Of a stretch of 34,206 bases of DNA, positions 1 to 7,170 are shown piece by piece. Made by a program: the position numbers and the translations under genes. Source of the DNA: a virus; the IMG/VR virus record IMGVR_UViG_3300017756_000049, positions 1 to 34,206 of that record. The stretch is one strand, 5' to 3'. Positions within the stretch are counted from its first letter, which is position 1, and each line of letters opens with the position of its first letter. The notes under the pieces are model-generated. The model had not been told where the DNA came from and made no database searches. It saw only the letters and a list, made by a program, of their open reading frames with translations.

Positions 1-93
1 GTCACGGGTTTGGGGAGTCAAGATTCCCCTCTCCAAAGTTCGTGATACTCTGGTCATGTCAAGGCTATGGAATCCATCGTTGGAGGGTGGTCA
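1..93 (+). repeat. Left copy of diverged terminal redundancy (within DNA polymerase gene)
   Basis: Aligns without gaps to 34114-34206 at the other end of the window, with 12 mismatches in 93 bases by hand count. Most differences are at third codon positions of the same polymerase reading frame; two codons change residue (Trp/Tyr and Ser/Gln). The window is therefore best read as a circular or terminally redundant genome whose two ends come from related but non-identical templates. Confidence 0.85.
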
Positions 94-1453
94 TAGTCTA
101 CGTGCATGGGGCGAAAGGCTCGGTGATTTTAAGGATGACTTTACTGATTTTGATGGAGGTTACACTGATGAGATGGCTGACTATTGTATGCAGGATGTCA
201 ACGTAACCGTCAAACTATATGACAAGTTGTCAAGAGAATTGGAATGCTACGGTCACTCTGTTGATCTTGAACATCAAATTGCACACATCATGAAGAAGCA
301 GGAAGACAATGGATTCAAACTCGATGAGAAAGAAGCTATCTCTTTGTTGGCTAAACTTAAGGATCGAATGGCTTATATTACTGATCACTTACAAAATATA
401 TTTCCTCCGATTGTGGAAGAGCGTTGGTCAGAGAAGACGGGAAAGAGACTCAAGGACGGGGTTGCCGTATTCAATGTGGGGTCACGTAAACAAATCGCAG
501 AGCGTCTTCAGGAGCGTGGTGTTGTCTTTACTAAGACGACTGAGAAAGGTACTATCATAGTTGACGAAGGTACGCTCAAGGCTATTGACTTACCTGAAGC
601 ACAACTGATTGCAGAATATCTGATGATACAGAAGCGTGTTGGTTTGTTAGACTCTTGGATTGATAACGTCAAGGATGACGGTAGGGTACACGGTAGGGTG
701 ATCACTAATGGTGCTGTGACAGGACGGATGACACATCAGAGTCCCAATATGGGACAGATACCTAGTGTCAACAGCGAGTATGGTAGCGAGTGTCGCAGGT
801 TGTGGACTGTCGATAATGATAATGTTCTTGTTGGGACAGACCTTGCAGGTATCGAGCTACGTTGTCTTGCACATTACATGCAGGATGCTGATTGGACAGA
901 GGAGTTATTGAATGGTGACATCCATCAGAAGAATGCGGATGCCGCAGGTATTACAAGACCACAAGCTAAGACTCTTATCTATGCTACCTTATACGGAGCA
1001 GGGCCAAGTAAAATTGGTAGTATTGTCGGAGGCGGTGCAAAAGAAGGGCAAGAAGTATTGTCTCGCTTTTATGCTAACACCCCTGCGCTCTCAAGGCTTA
1101 TGGAAAAGGTTAAGAAAGTGGCAAGCAAAGGGTACGTACCGGGGTTGGATGGTAGAATAATCATTGTTCGATCTGAGCACGCCGCACTCAACAGCCTCCT
1201 TCAAGGTTGCGGGGCTATTATTGCAAAGCAATGGTGTGTTGAAGCGCACCAGACATTCAAGACTAGAAAGCTCCCTGTTAAGCAGGTTGCGTTTGTCCAT
1301 GATGAAATACAGATTGAAACAGAGGAGAGATATGGCGAAGAAGTTGCGGCAATCATGGTTGACTCTGCCCGTAAAGCGGGCGAGGTGTTGGGGTTTCGAT
1401 GTCCGGTGGATGCTGAAGCAAAACTTGGTAACAATTGGTTTGACACGCACTAA
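2..1453 (+). CDS. DNA polymerase, family A, T7-like (3' part; 5' end at other end of window)
   Basis: Replicative DNA polymerase. The frame is open from base 2, so the ATG at 56 is internal; the missing 5' part is the gene at 33947-34206. Joining 34113 to base 1 gives 540 codons in frame. In joined numbering the 3'-5' exonuclease motifs are DIET (7-10), HNIIGFD (46-52) and Tyr117/Asp121. Polymerase motif A has Asp336 (TDLAGIELR), motif B Lys379 and Tyr383, motif C HDE with Asp490. The sequence closely follows T7 gp5 through the palm and fingers (NGAVTGR, LNGDIH, LYGAG, VHDEIQ). At about 539 aa it is shorter than T7 gp5 (704 aa), and most of the thumb insertion that binds thioredoxin is missing. 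Tyr383 corresponds to E. coli Pol I Phe762, as in T7. A consensus promoter for the next gene starts within its 3' end. Confidence 0.96.
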   Translation, partial: SRVWGVKIPLSKVRDTLVMSRLWNPSLEGGHSLRAWGERLGDFKDDFTDFDGGYTDEMADYCMQDVNVTVKLYDKLSRELECYGHSVDLEHQIAHIMKKQEDNGFKLDEKEAISLLAKLKDRMAYITDHLQNIFPPIVEERWSEKTGKRLKDGVAVFNVGSRKQIAERLQERGVVFTKTTEKGTIIVDEGTLKAIDLPEAQLIAEYLMIQKRVGLLDSWIDNVKDDGRVHGRVITNGAVTGRMTHQSPNMGQIPSVNSEYGSECRRLWTVDNDNVLVGTDLAGIELRCLAHYMQDADWTEELLNGDIHQKNADAAGITRPQAKTLIYATLYGAGPSKIGSIVGGGAKEGQEVLSRFYANTPALSRLMEKVKKVASKGYVPGLDGRIIIVRSEHAALNSLLQGCGAIIAKQWCVEAHQTFKTRKLPVKQVAFVHDEIQIETEERYGEEVAAIMVDSARKAGEVLGFRCPVDAEAKLGNNWFDTH

Positions 1454-1469
1454 CAATGTGTGTTATAAT
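1440..1469 (+). promoter_or_regulatory. Consensus sigma70 promoter before SSB gene
   Basis: TTGACA (1440-1445), 18-bp spacer, TATAAT (1464-1469) with an extended -10 TGT directly upstream. Both hexamers match consensus exactly. The -35 lies in the last codons of the polymerase gene and transcription would begin near 1476, about 25 nt before the SSB start. This gives SSB and the nuclease/RNR genes their own host-type promoter. Confidence 0.85.
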
Positions 1470-1501
1470 ATATGTTCAATTACTTCCTACAGGAGAAAAG
1501 T

Positions 1502-1915
1502 ATGAGCGAAGTATTCAAGCTTGAAGACGTGGAACTGATGTGGCCGTTCCTCTACGAGCGTAACAAACTCAGCAACAAGTTCCAAGTGGACTTGGTTAAT
1601 CTATCTGGTGATCAGGTAGAAGCAATCGAGAAGACTGGTGTCAAGGTACGCCAAGATTCTAACAAGCCTGAGAAAGGTTTCTTTGTCACATGCAAGTCAT
1701 CTAACTACGAGATCACTCCGCATGACAAGAATGGTGCTGTCATCTCTCGTGACATCAAGGTGGGCAATGGCTCAAAGGCTAACATCATGGTCAAGCCATA
1801 CTCATGGAAGTCTCCAACAGGACAGTCTGGTATGTCCCTTGGTATCTCCAAGCTCGTGGTCACTGACCTCAATGCGTATGTCCCAGAGCTTGTCGAGGAT
1901 GATGAGACGCTGTGA
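1502..1915 (+). CDS. Single-stranded DNA-binding protein, T7 gp2.5-like (putative)
   Basis: A 137-aa protein with the size, position and acidic C-terminal tail (ELVEDDETL) expected of a phage SSB. Such tails contact the polymerase and helicase in T7. The body is mixed charged/hydrophobic, compatible with an OB fold, but I see no diagnostic motif. The ATG at 1502 is preceded by AGGAGA at normal spacing; an in-frame ATG at 1472 lies at the predicted transcription start and is unlikely. It lies between polymerase and exonuclease and overlaps the exonuclease start by 4 nt (GTGA), so the two are translationally coupled. Assignment rests on context and general resemblance to marine podovirus SSBs. 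Confidence 0.72.
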   Translation: MSEVFKLEDVELMWPFLYERNKLSNKFQVDLVNLSGDQVEAIEKTGVKVRQDSNKPEKGFFVTCKSSNYEITPHDKNGAVISRDIKVGNGSKANIMVKPYSWKSPTGQSGMSLGISKLVVTDLNAYVPELVEDDETL

Positions 1916-2667
1916 TTGCGTTGATTGACGGTGACATCCTGTGCTATCGCATAGGCTTTGCAACCAACGAAGAGTCTGAGGACGTGGCTATCAGGACGAT
2001 GGCTAAGTTCTTGGAGGACATGCTGATGTTCAAGTTGGAAGTATCTGACTGGAGAACATACCTGACTGGTAGAGATAACTTCCGGTTTGGTGTTGCAGTC
2101 ACCGCCCCTTACAAGGGAAATCGCAAGGGTGAGAAACCTATCCATCATGCCTTGTTGCGAGAGTACCTTGAACTTTCTTGGAATGGTGTAGTCTCTGAGG
2201 GGAATGAAGCTGATGATGAGATTGCTATTGCGGCAACTGAACAGGGCGACGAGTCCATCATTGTTTCTCTGGACAAAGACTTTGATCAAGTGCAGGGATG
2301 GCACTACAACTTTGTCAAGGATGAGAAGTATTACGTTACACAAGAAGAGGGTATACTTAACTTCTATATGCAGTTTCTCACTGGTGATCGTATTGATAAC
2401 ATCATTGGTGTCAAAGGGATTGGGCCTGTAACCGCAAGGAAGTTATTGGAAGGGAAGACACAGCGTGAGATGTTTGCAACATGCGCTGAGAAGTTAGGAA
2501 GTGTTGAACGTGCAATTGAGAATGGAGTCCTCTTGCACCTTCAGCGTACCCGTGATGAGATTTGGGAACCGCCGTATGAAGACACAGAGTGCCAAAGCAA
2601 AGGGCAGAAAACTACAGCAATGGACAGCGGAACAGATACTCAAGACGTATCCACATCTGGAGAGTGA
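1912..2667 (+). CDS. 5'-3' exonuclease, FEN/PIN family (T7 gp6-like role)
   Basis: A 251-aa flap-endonuclease-type exonuclease, probably removing RNA primers and degrading host DNA. Visible motifs in order: LIDGDIL (N-terminal metal-binding Asp), YKGNR (helical arch), EADDEIA, SLDKDFDQ (acidic metal cluster) and TGDRIDNIIGVKGIGPVTA, the helix-3-turn-helix DNA-binding segment. The start is GTG at 1912, overlapping the SSB stop by 4 nt. The domain appears to end at about residue 220 (IWEPP). The last 30 residues, rich in Ser, Thr and Asp, are encoded in DNA that also encodes the start of the next gene in another frame, so this tail may be selectively unimportant. Confidence 0.9.
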   Translation: MIALIDGDILCYRIGFATNEESEDVAIRTMAKFLEDMLMFKLEVSDWRTYLTGRDNFRFGVAVTAPYKGNRKGEKPIHHALLREYLELSWNGVVSEGNEADDEIAIAATEQGDESIIVSLDKDFDQVQGWHYNFVKDEKYYVTQEEGILNFYMQFLTGDRIDNIIGVKGIGPVTARKLLEGKTQREMFATCAEKLGSVERAIENGVLLHLQRTRDEIWEPPYEDTECQSKGQKTTAMDSGTDTQDVSTSGE

Positions 2668-2953
2668 TGATGTTAGATCAACAAGCATGGGTGTTAGTGG
2701 CAGTGATGTTCAACTTAGCCCTCTGGCTAGCAAGTCTTTCGCGTATGATGTCGAATGCAAGTCGCTTGCGCGAGTTGGAGTCTATCGTTTTGTTGACCAG
2801 TGCAACAATCGAGGCGATGCACAACCACTTGTCATCGTTAAAGAAAACAGACGCAAGCCTCTCGCAGTCGTAGACGCGGAGCATTTTTTTGAATTACTAA
2901 GGTTAACCAAGTTAACCTCTGGAGATACAGATGAAACACATGGTAATACCTGA
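2576..2953 (+). CDS. PD-(D/E)XK-type endonuclease, putative Holliday-junction/T7 gp3-like role
   Basis: A 125-aa protein with a compact nuclease signature: VSGSDVQLS with Asp44, then YDVECKS with Glu60 and Lys62, followed by LVIVKENRRKPLAVVD. This matches the D...E-x-K core of PD-(D/E)XK nucleases common in marine phages. The role is inferred from its place next to the exonuclease (T7 encodes gp3 and gp6). The only plausible start is ATG 2576, because no other start codon occurs before the conserved GRKLQQW block. The gene overlaps the exonuclease by 92 nt in a different frame. Its 3' end contains the GTTAACC repeat at 2901 and overlaps the next gene by 23 nt. Confidence 0.78.
   Translation: MKTQSAKAKGRKLQQWTAEQILKTYPHLESDDVRSTSMGVSGSDVQLSPLASKSFAYDVECKSLARVGVYRFVDQCNNRGDAQPLVIVKENRRKPLAVVDAEHFFELLRLTKLTSGDTDETHGNT
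2901..2917 (+). repeat. GTTAACC dispersed repeat, copy 1
   Basis: GGTTAACCAAGTTAACC. It is an inverted repeat with 7-bp arms around CAA, and each half contains the palindrome GTTAAC. It lies inside the 3' end of the nuclease gene (read as Leu-Thr-Lys-Leu-Thr) and ends 13 nt before the ATG of the metallophosphoesterase gene, just upstream of its GGAG ribosome binding site. Confidence 0.95.
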
Positions 2954-3692
2954 CACGCAAGTGAAGCCCGGTAATCCTATCGAGCATTTGAAGTGGGCAG
3001 GACAATATGCTGTGGAGAAAAAGCCTGATGTTATCGTACACATTGGCGATCACTTTGATATGCCATCACTGTCTACGTATGACGTTGGTAAGAAATCATT
3101 TGAAGGACGTAGGTACATTAACGATATCAACTCAGGTATCGAAGGTATGCAAGCGTTCCTTGCACCTATTCGTAAGGAGCAGAAAAGACTAGCGCGTAAC
3201 AAACACAAGCAGTGGAACCCTCGTCTGGTATTCACACTTGGTAACCATGAGAATCGTATTGCTCGTGCAATTGAATCTGATCCTAAACTTGAAGGACTTA
3301 TGTCTTTCGATGATTTATACTTGAAAGAGATGGGATGGGAAGTCTATGGATTCTTACAGCCAGTGGTTATTGATGGCGTTTGTTATAGCCATTACTTTGT
3401 ATCTGGTGTTATGGGGAGACCAGTGAGTTCATCCAATGCGCTGATCAACAAGCAACACATGTCGTGTGTGATGGGTCATGTTCAAGACAGATCAATCAGC
3501 TACGCACGCAGAGCAGACGGTAAGCGTATCACTGGATTGTTTGCAGGTATCTTCTATCAACATGATGAGGACTACTTGAACCCACAGACTAACGGATCAT
3601 GGTCTGGTATCTGGATGTTGCATGAGGTACAAGATGGTACATTCGATGAGATGCCAGTGTCTATCAATTACTTGAGGAACAGATATGTCTGA
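2931..3692 (+). CDS. Calcineurin-like metallophosphoesterase
   Basis: A 253-aa protein with metallophosphoesterase motifs: PDTQ (Asp8, Gln10), VHIGDHFD (Asp40), TLGNHEN (Asn105, His106, Glu107) and MGHVQD (His). The first motif is normally D-x-H; here it is D-x-Q, seen in some phage members. The fold hydrolyses phosphomonoesters or phosphodiesters, and the substrate cannot be told from sequence. Candidates are nucleotides or nucleic-acid ends, given neighbours in DNA metabolism. The start is ATG 2931 after GGAG at 2921, 13 nt after repeat copy 1. It overlaps the next gene by 8 nt. Confidence 0.85.
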   Translation: MKHMVIPDTQVKPGNPIEHLKWAGQYAVEKKPDVIVHIGDHFDMPSLSTYDVGKKSFEGRRYINDINSGIEGMQAFLAPIRKEQKRLARNKHKQWNPRLVFTLGNHENRIARAIESDPKLEGLMSFDDLYLKEMGWEVYGFLQPVVIDGVCYSHYFVSGVMGRPVSSSNALINKQHMSCVMGHVQDRSISYARRADGKRITGLFAGIFYQHDEDYLNPQTNGSWSGIWMLHEVQDGTFDEMPVSINYLRNRYV

Positions 3693-3912
3693 TCTGTATG
3701 AGATGGCAAGGAACCATCAGATTGGAGGAGACCATTACCAAAAGTCTATTCAGCCTTGGGATTACATGGAAGTAGTACTGGCTGAAGAGCAGTTCAAAGG
3801 TTACCTAATTGGTAATGTAATCAAGTACATCTCTCGCTTTCAGGACAAAGGCGGAGCAATTGATTTGCAGAAATGCAAACATTACCTTGACAAGCTGATA
3901 GAAGTATGGTAG
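3685..3912 (+). CDS. DUF3310 family small protein (T7 gp1.7-related)
   Basis: A 75-aa protein with the DUF3310 pattern: GGDHYQKSIQPWDYME near the N-terminus, then GNVIKYISRFQDKGG and DLQKCKHYLDKLIE. DUF3310 proteins are common in phages. T7 gp1.7, a nucleotide kinase, carries a related domain, so a role in nucleotide metabolism is plausible beside the RNR genes, but this short form has no P-loop. It overlaps the metallophosphoesterase by 8 nt and is followed 5 nt later by the next gene. Confidence 0.85.
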   Translation: MSDLYEMARNHQIGGDHYQKSIQPWDYMEVVLAEEQFKGYLIGNVIKYISRFQDKGGAIDLQKCKHYLDKLIEVW

Positions 3913-3917
3913 AATAG

Positions 3918-4094
3918 ATGTTCACGCTTGAAGAAATTAAGGATAAACTCAAGCAGTTGGATGAGGTGACTCTGATGGAAACATTGGACATCACCTCAGA
4001 AGACTTAGTAGAAAGATTCACAGACCGAATCGAAAAACACCAAGATACACTGGAGAATGATTTCGATGAAACAACACCTTGGGATAACGATTGA
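3918..4094 (+). CDS. Small acidic protein of unknown function, upstream of nrdA
   Basis: A 58-aa frame starting at ATG 3918 (MFTLEEIKDKLKQLDEVTL) and ending in a strongly acidic tail (ENDFDETTPWDND). The N-terminal two thirds look helical and amphipathic. It fits between DUF3310 (5-nt gap) and nrdA (29-nt overlap) with no other frame using this DNA, which supports it as a real gene. Function not recognised. Confidence 0.7.
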   Translation: MFTLEEIKDKLKQLDEVTLMETLDITSEDLVERFTDRIEKHQDTLENDFDETTPWDND

Positions 4095-5823
4095 TGTTGA
4101 AAGAGACTCTCGCCTCAGCGATCAAGCGATTACACTTATGCGGGACTACTACATGTTTGAACATGAGACAAGTCCTCAAGAAGCTTTTGCGCGTGCCGCA
4201 GTTGCTTATTGTAAAGATGACCTCGATCTTGCTCAACGCATTTACGATTACGCTAGCAAAGGTTGGTTTATGTTTGCGTCACCTGTGCTTTCAAACGCAC
4301 CTGACGATACAAGAGACAATAGGGGCTTGCCTATTAGCTGTTTCCTTACTTACGTGGGGGACAATCTTGATTCTCTTATTGAACACAATGGTGAAGTAGC
4401 ATGGCTTTCCGTAAAGGGCGGCGGTGTGGGTGGGCATTGGTCAGACGTGAGAGGGATCAGCGACAAAGCCCCCGGCCCGATACCGTTCATGAAAGTAGTG
4501 GACAGCCAGATGACAGCTTACAAACAAGGAAAGACAAGAAAAGGTAGCTATGCCGCATACATGGATGTATCGCACCCTGACATTGAGGAGTTTGTTTCCT
4601 TCAAAGTAGCAACGGGTGGAGATATAAACCGCAAGTGTTTTAATTTATTTAACGCAGTGAATATCACAGATGACTTTATGGAGGCAGTGATAAATGATTC
4701 AGACTTCAACCTTACAGACCCGAATACAGGAATTGTCAGAGATACAGTTAAAGCTCGCAAACTGTGGCAACGAATCCTTGAAGCTAGGTTCAGAACTGGT
4801 AGCCCATACCTTAACTTTATCGACACAGCCCGACGATCTTTACCAGAGGCTCAAAGAAAACTTGGATTGTCAATTAATGGCAGTAACCTCTGCAATGAAA
4901 TCCATCTCGCAACAAATGAAGAACGCACAGCAGTCTGCTGTCTCTCCTCAGTCAACCTTGAAAAGTATGACGAGTGGAGAACAAGTGGAATGGTTGGAGA
5001 CCTTATCCGACTCTTGGACAACGTGCTTCAATATTTTATCGACAACGCACCAGAAGAACTGGGAAAAGCTGTCTACTCAGCATATAGAGAGCGTTCAATC
5101 GGCCTTGGAGCAATGGGCTTCCATGGGTACCTCCAAGGCAAAGGCATAGCGTGGGAGTCATGGCAAGCGGCGAGTGAGAACTATGGTATCTTTAAAGAGA
5201 TTAAGTCACAGGCTAAGGAAGCCACTTATGCACTGGCTACTGAACGGGGAGAGTGTCCTGATGGAGAAGGCACTGGCGTTCGTAACATGCACTTGCTCGC
5301 GATTGCACCCAATGCTAACAGTTCCATTCTCTGTGGTTGTAGTGCTTCTATTGAGCCTCGTATCAGCAATTGTTATGTGCATCGTACTCGTGCAGGCAGT
5401 CATACAGTGCGTAATACATATCTGGAAGAACTGTTAGATGAATACAACCAGAATACCAAGAAGGTTTGGCAGTCTATCATTGAGAACGAAGGCTCTGTAC
5501 AGCACTTGGAGTTCTTATCCGACGATGAGAAAGCAACGTTTAAGACAGCGTTTGAACTCGATCAGGGATGGGTTGTTGAACACTCCGCTAAAAGACAGGA
5601 TTTTATATGCCAAGGACAGAGTGTTAACGTCTTCTTCCCGTCCGGGACTGACAAGGCTATTGTCAATCAGGTACACCTCAAGGCGTGGAAGGAAGGACTT
5701 AAAGGATTATACTATCTCCGAACGACTGCAGGTGTTACAGCGGAAAAGGTTGGGACTAAAGTAGATCGTAATGCTCTCAAGGACTTTGAGGATGATGATG
5801 TATGCGTAAGTTGTCAAGGATAA
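4066..5823 (+). CDS. nrdA: Ribonucleotide reductase class I, large (alpha) subunit
   Basis: Reduces ribonucleotides to deoxyribonucleotides together with NrdB. Key residues are visible: Cys92 in ISCF (redox pair), SNLCNEI (active-site Asn, Cys, Glu), AVCCLSS (second redox Cys), the radical-transfer Tyr pair in LKGLYYLRT and a C-terminal CVSCQG for reduction by thioredoxin/glutaredoxin. At 585 aa it is much shorter than E. coli NrdA (761 aa) and has no N-terminal ATP-cone, so dATP feedback inhibition of overall activity is probably absent. ATG 4066 is preferred over 4057 because GGAG at 4052 is 10 nt away. It overlaps the small gene before it by 29 nt and is followed by a 57-aa gene and nrdB. 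Confidence 0.96.
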   Translation: MKQHLGITIDVERDSRLSDQAITLMRDYYMFEHETSPQEAFARAAVAYCKDDLDLAQRIYDYASKGWFMFASPVLSNAPDDTRDNRGLPISCFLTYVGDNLDSLIEHNGEVAWLSVKGGGVGGHWSDVRGISDKAPGPIPFMKVVDSQMTAYKQGKTRKGSYAAYMDVSHPDIEEFVSFKVATGGDINRKCFNLFNAVNITDDFMEAVINDSDFNLTDPNTGIVRDTVKARKLWQRILEARFRTGSPYLNFIDTARRSLPEAQRKLGLSINGSNLCNEIHLATNEERTAVCCLSSVNLEKYDEWRTSGMVGDLIRLLDNVLQYFIDNAPEELGKAVYSAYRERSIGLGAMGFHGYLQGKGIAWESWQAASENYGIFKEIKSQAKEATYALATERGECPDGEGTGVRNMHLLAIAPNANSSILCGCSASIEPRISNCYVHRTRAGSHTVRNTYLEELLDEYNQNTKKVWQSIIENEGSVQHLEFLSDDEKATFKTAFELDQGWVVEHSAKRQDFICQGQSVNVFFPSGTDKAIVNQVHLKAWKEGLKGLYYLRTTAGVTAEKVGTKVDRNALKDFEDDDVCVSCQG

Positions 5824-5826
5824 CAT

Positions 5827-6000
5827 ATGAAAGAAGAAGCACAAACATTACTTAAGATATTAGACTTGGTGAAAGACCACGACCCATTTAATAAACGATT
5901 ACTTAATGACTGCTTTACAGTCATACAACAATTGACCAATAAACTAGACACACTGGAGAAACAAATATATGAGCTTGCAGGAACAGAGCAAAAGCTATAA
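5827..6000 (+). CDS. Small coiled-coil-like protein between nrdA and nrdB
   Basis: A 57-aa frame starting at ATG 5827 (MKEEAQTLLKILDLVKDHD) and ending QIYELAGTEQKL. It is rich in Leu, Lys, Glu and Gln with heptad-like spacing, suggesting a helix or coiled coil. AAGGA lies 6 nt upstream, inside the nrdA stop region, so it is coupled to nrdA. It overlaps the nrdB start by 32 nt. Its constant position inside an RNR operon suggests an accessory role, but that is inference. Confidence 0.68.
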   Translation: MKEEAQTLLKILDLVKDHDPFNKRLLNDCFTVIQQLTNKLDTLEKQIYELAGTEQKL

Positions 6001-6922
6001 ACCATTCTCATACCCTTGGGCAGTGACATACGCAACAGAACATGAGCGTATCCACTGGATTGAGGACGAACTGGAGTTACAGACGGATGTCAATCATTGG
6101 AAGTCAGGAGCATTATCGCAGGAAGAAAAGAACCACATCACCCAGATCCTGCGGTTATTTACACAAACAGACGTGGCGGTTGGAACAAACTACTTGGAGT
6201 ATTACATTCCCAAGTTCAAGAACAATGAGATCAGAGCCATGCTCACGGCCTTTGCTTCACGAGAGTTCATCCACCAACGAGCCTACGCCCTGCTCAATGA
6301 TACTCTGGGACTACCTGAAGAAGAGTTCACAACCTTCTTAGAGTATCAGCAGATGGCTGAGAAGGTAGATTTTATGGGTGACATTGACATGCATAGTCAT
6401 CAAGGAACTGCACTGGCTATCGCACGTTCTGTACTTAATGAAGGCATGTCACTGTTCAGTGCGTTTGCTATGCTCTTAAATTATCAACGTCAGGGTAAGA
6501 TGCCCGGAATGTGTACAGTTGTTGAGTGGTCAGTACGTGATGAGTCACAACACGCAGAAGGTATGGCTAAATTATTTAGGGAGTTCTGCGATGAGCATCC
6601 ACGAGTAGTGAATGATGATTTCAAGAAAGATATCTACGAGATGTTTCGGACTGCAGTCAAACTTGAAGACAGGGTTATTGATCTTGCGTATGAGATGGGT
6701 GACTTGGAAGGTCTCGCGGCGGCAGATGTTAAGCAGTACATTCGCTACCTCGCAGACAGACGTTTACTGCAACTTGGTCTTAAGACGAACTGGAAGGTTA
6801 AAGAGAACCCTCTACCGTGGATGGAAGAGTTGTTGGGAGGTAGTTCTATTTCTAACTTCTTTGAGAAGAGAGTTACAGACTACAATGCACATGGTTTGGA
6901 AGGAGAAGATTGGGGATGGTAA
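5969..6922 (+). CDS. nrdB: Ribonucleotide reductase class I, small (beta) subunit
   Basis: A 317-aa radical-generating subunit. Diiron ligands can be placed as Asp68, Glu99, His102, Glu158, Glu192 and His195. The radical tyrosine is Tyr106 in EFIHQRAY, matching E. coli E115/H118/Y122 spacing, so this is a tyrosyl-radical class Ia/Ib-type enzyme. The C-terminus ends EDWGW and should bind NrdA. The start ATG 5969 follows GGAG at 5955 and lies inside the preceding small gene. No phage thioredoxin or glutaredoxin gene is seen, so host reductants are presumably used. Confidence 0.95.
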   Translation: MSLQEQSKSYKPFSYPWAVTYATEHERIHWIEDELELQTDVNHWKSGALSQEEKNHITQILRLFTQTDVAVGTNYLEYYIPKFKNNEIRAMLTAFASREFIHQRAYALLNDTLGLPEEEFTTFLEYQQMAEKVDFMGDIDMHSHQGTALAIARSVLNEGMSLFSAFAMLLNYQRQGKMPGMCTVVEWSVRDESQHAEGMAKLFREFCDEHPRVVNDDFKKDIYEMFRTAVKLEDRVIDLAYEMGDLEGLAAADVKQYIRYLADRRLLQLGLKTNWKVKENPLPWMEELLGGSSISNFFEKRVTDYNAHGLEGEDWGW

Positions 6923-7104
6923 CAGCTAGATTTCACCACGTATTTGGACTGTCAGCAGAGACAGTGGAAGATCAACCAGTATTAGGTTTTAAACAATGGG
7001 AGACTATTGATGAGGCAGAAGTATACTTCTTCAATGGTTTTATTATTAACATACCATTTGTAAAGATCATGATCGGCGATGTCTACGGCATCGTTGAAGA
7101 CTGA
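6916..7104 (+). CDS. Small hypothetical protein, last gene of the plus arm
   Basis: A 62-aa frame (MVTARFHHVFGLSAETVED...). It overlaps the nrdB stop by 7 nt. AGGAG at 6901-6905 is 10 nt before ATG 6916; a TTG six bases earlier is less likely. It is mixed hydrophobic/acidic with a hydrophobic centre (FFNGFIINIPFVKIMIG) that might be a buried strand or weak membrane segment. It ends 21 nt before the terminator hairpin. Function unknown. Confidence 0.6.
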   Translation: MVTARFHHVFGLSAETVEDQPVLGFKQWETIDEAEVYFFNGFIINIPFVKIMIGDVYGIVED

Positions 7105-7125
7105 ACCACCCTCCAGTGGACTTAG

Positions 7126-7151
7126 GGGGACTTCATAGTCCCCTTCTTTTT
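7126..7151 (+). terminator. Rho-independent terminator closing the plus arm
   Basis: Stem GGGGACT / AGTCCCC (7126-7132 and 7137-7143) with loop TCAT, followed by TTCTTTTT. It lies 21 nt after the last plus-strand gene and just before the convergent minus-strand gene. No T-run follows the hairpin on the minus strand, so it acts on plus-strand transcription only. Confidence 0.9.
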
Positions 7152-7153
7152 GA

Positions 7154-7170
7154 GGTTAACCAAGTTAACC
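7154..7170 (+). repeat. GTTAACC dispersed repeat, copy 2 (convergent junction)
   Basis: Exact GGTTAACCAAGTTAACC between the plus-arm terminator and the stop codon of the last minus-arm gene; its last base is shared with that stop codon. It is the only copy not near a plus-strand gene start or inside a plus-strand gene, and it marks the meeting point of the two arms. Confidence 0.95.

Noticed and set aside
56-1453. DNA polymerase starting at ATG 56
   Set aside because: The same frame is open from base 2 and matches the other end of the window codon for codon; ATG 56 is internal to the exonuclease domain.
1705-2343. Long antisense frame opposite SSB/exonuclease, and similar frames antisense to the other genes
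   Set aside because: Shadow of well-supported genes on the other strand, with no ribosome site, promoter or recognisable protein pattern.
2500-2700. Programmed frameshift joining exonuclease and PD-(D/E)XK nuclease
   Set aside because: No slippery heptamer was noticed in the overlap and the nuclease has its own ATG; separate overlapping genes explain the data.
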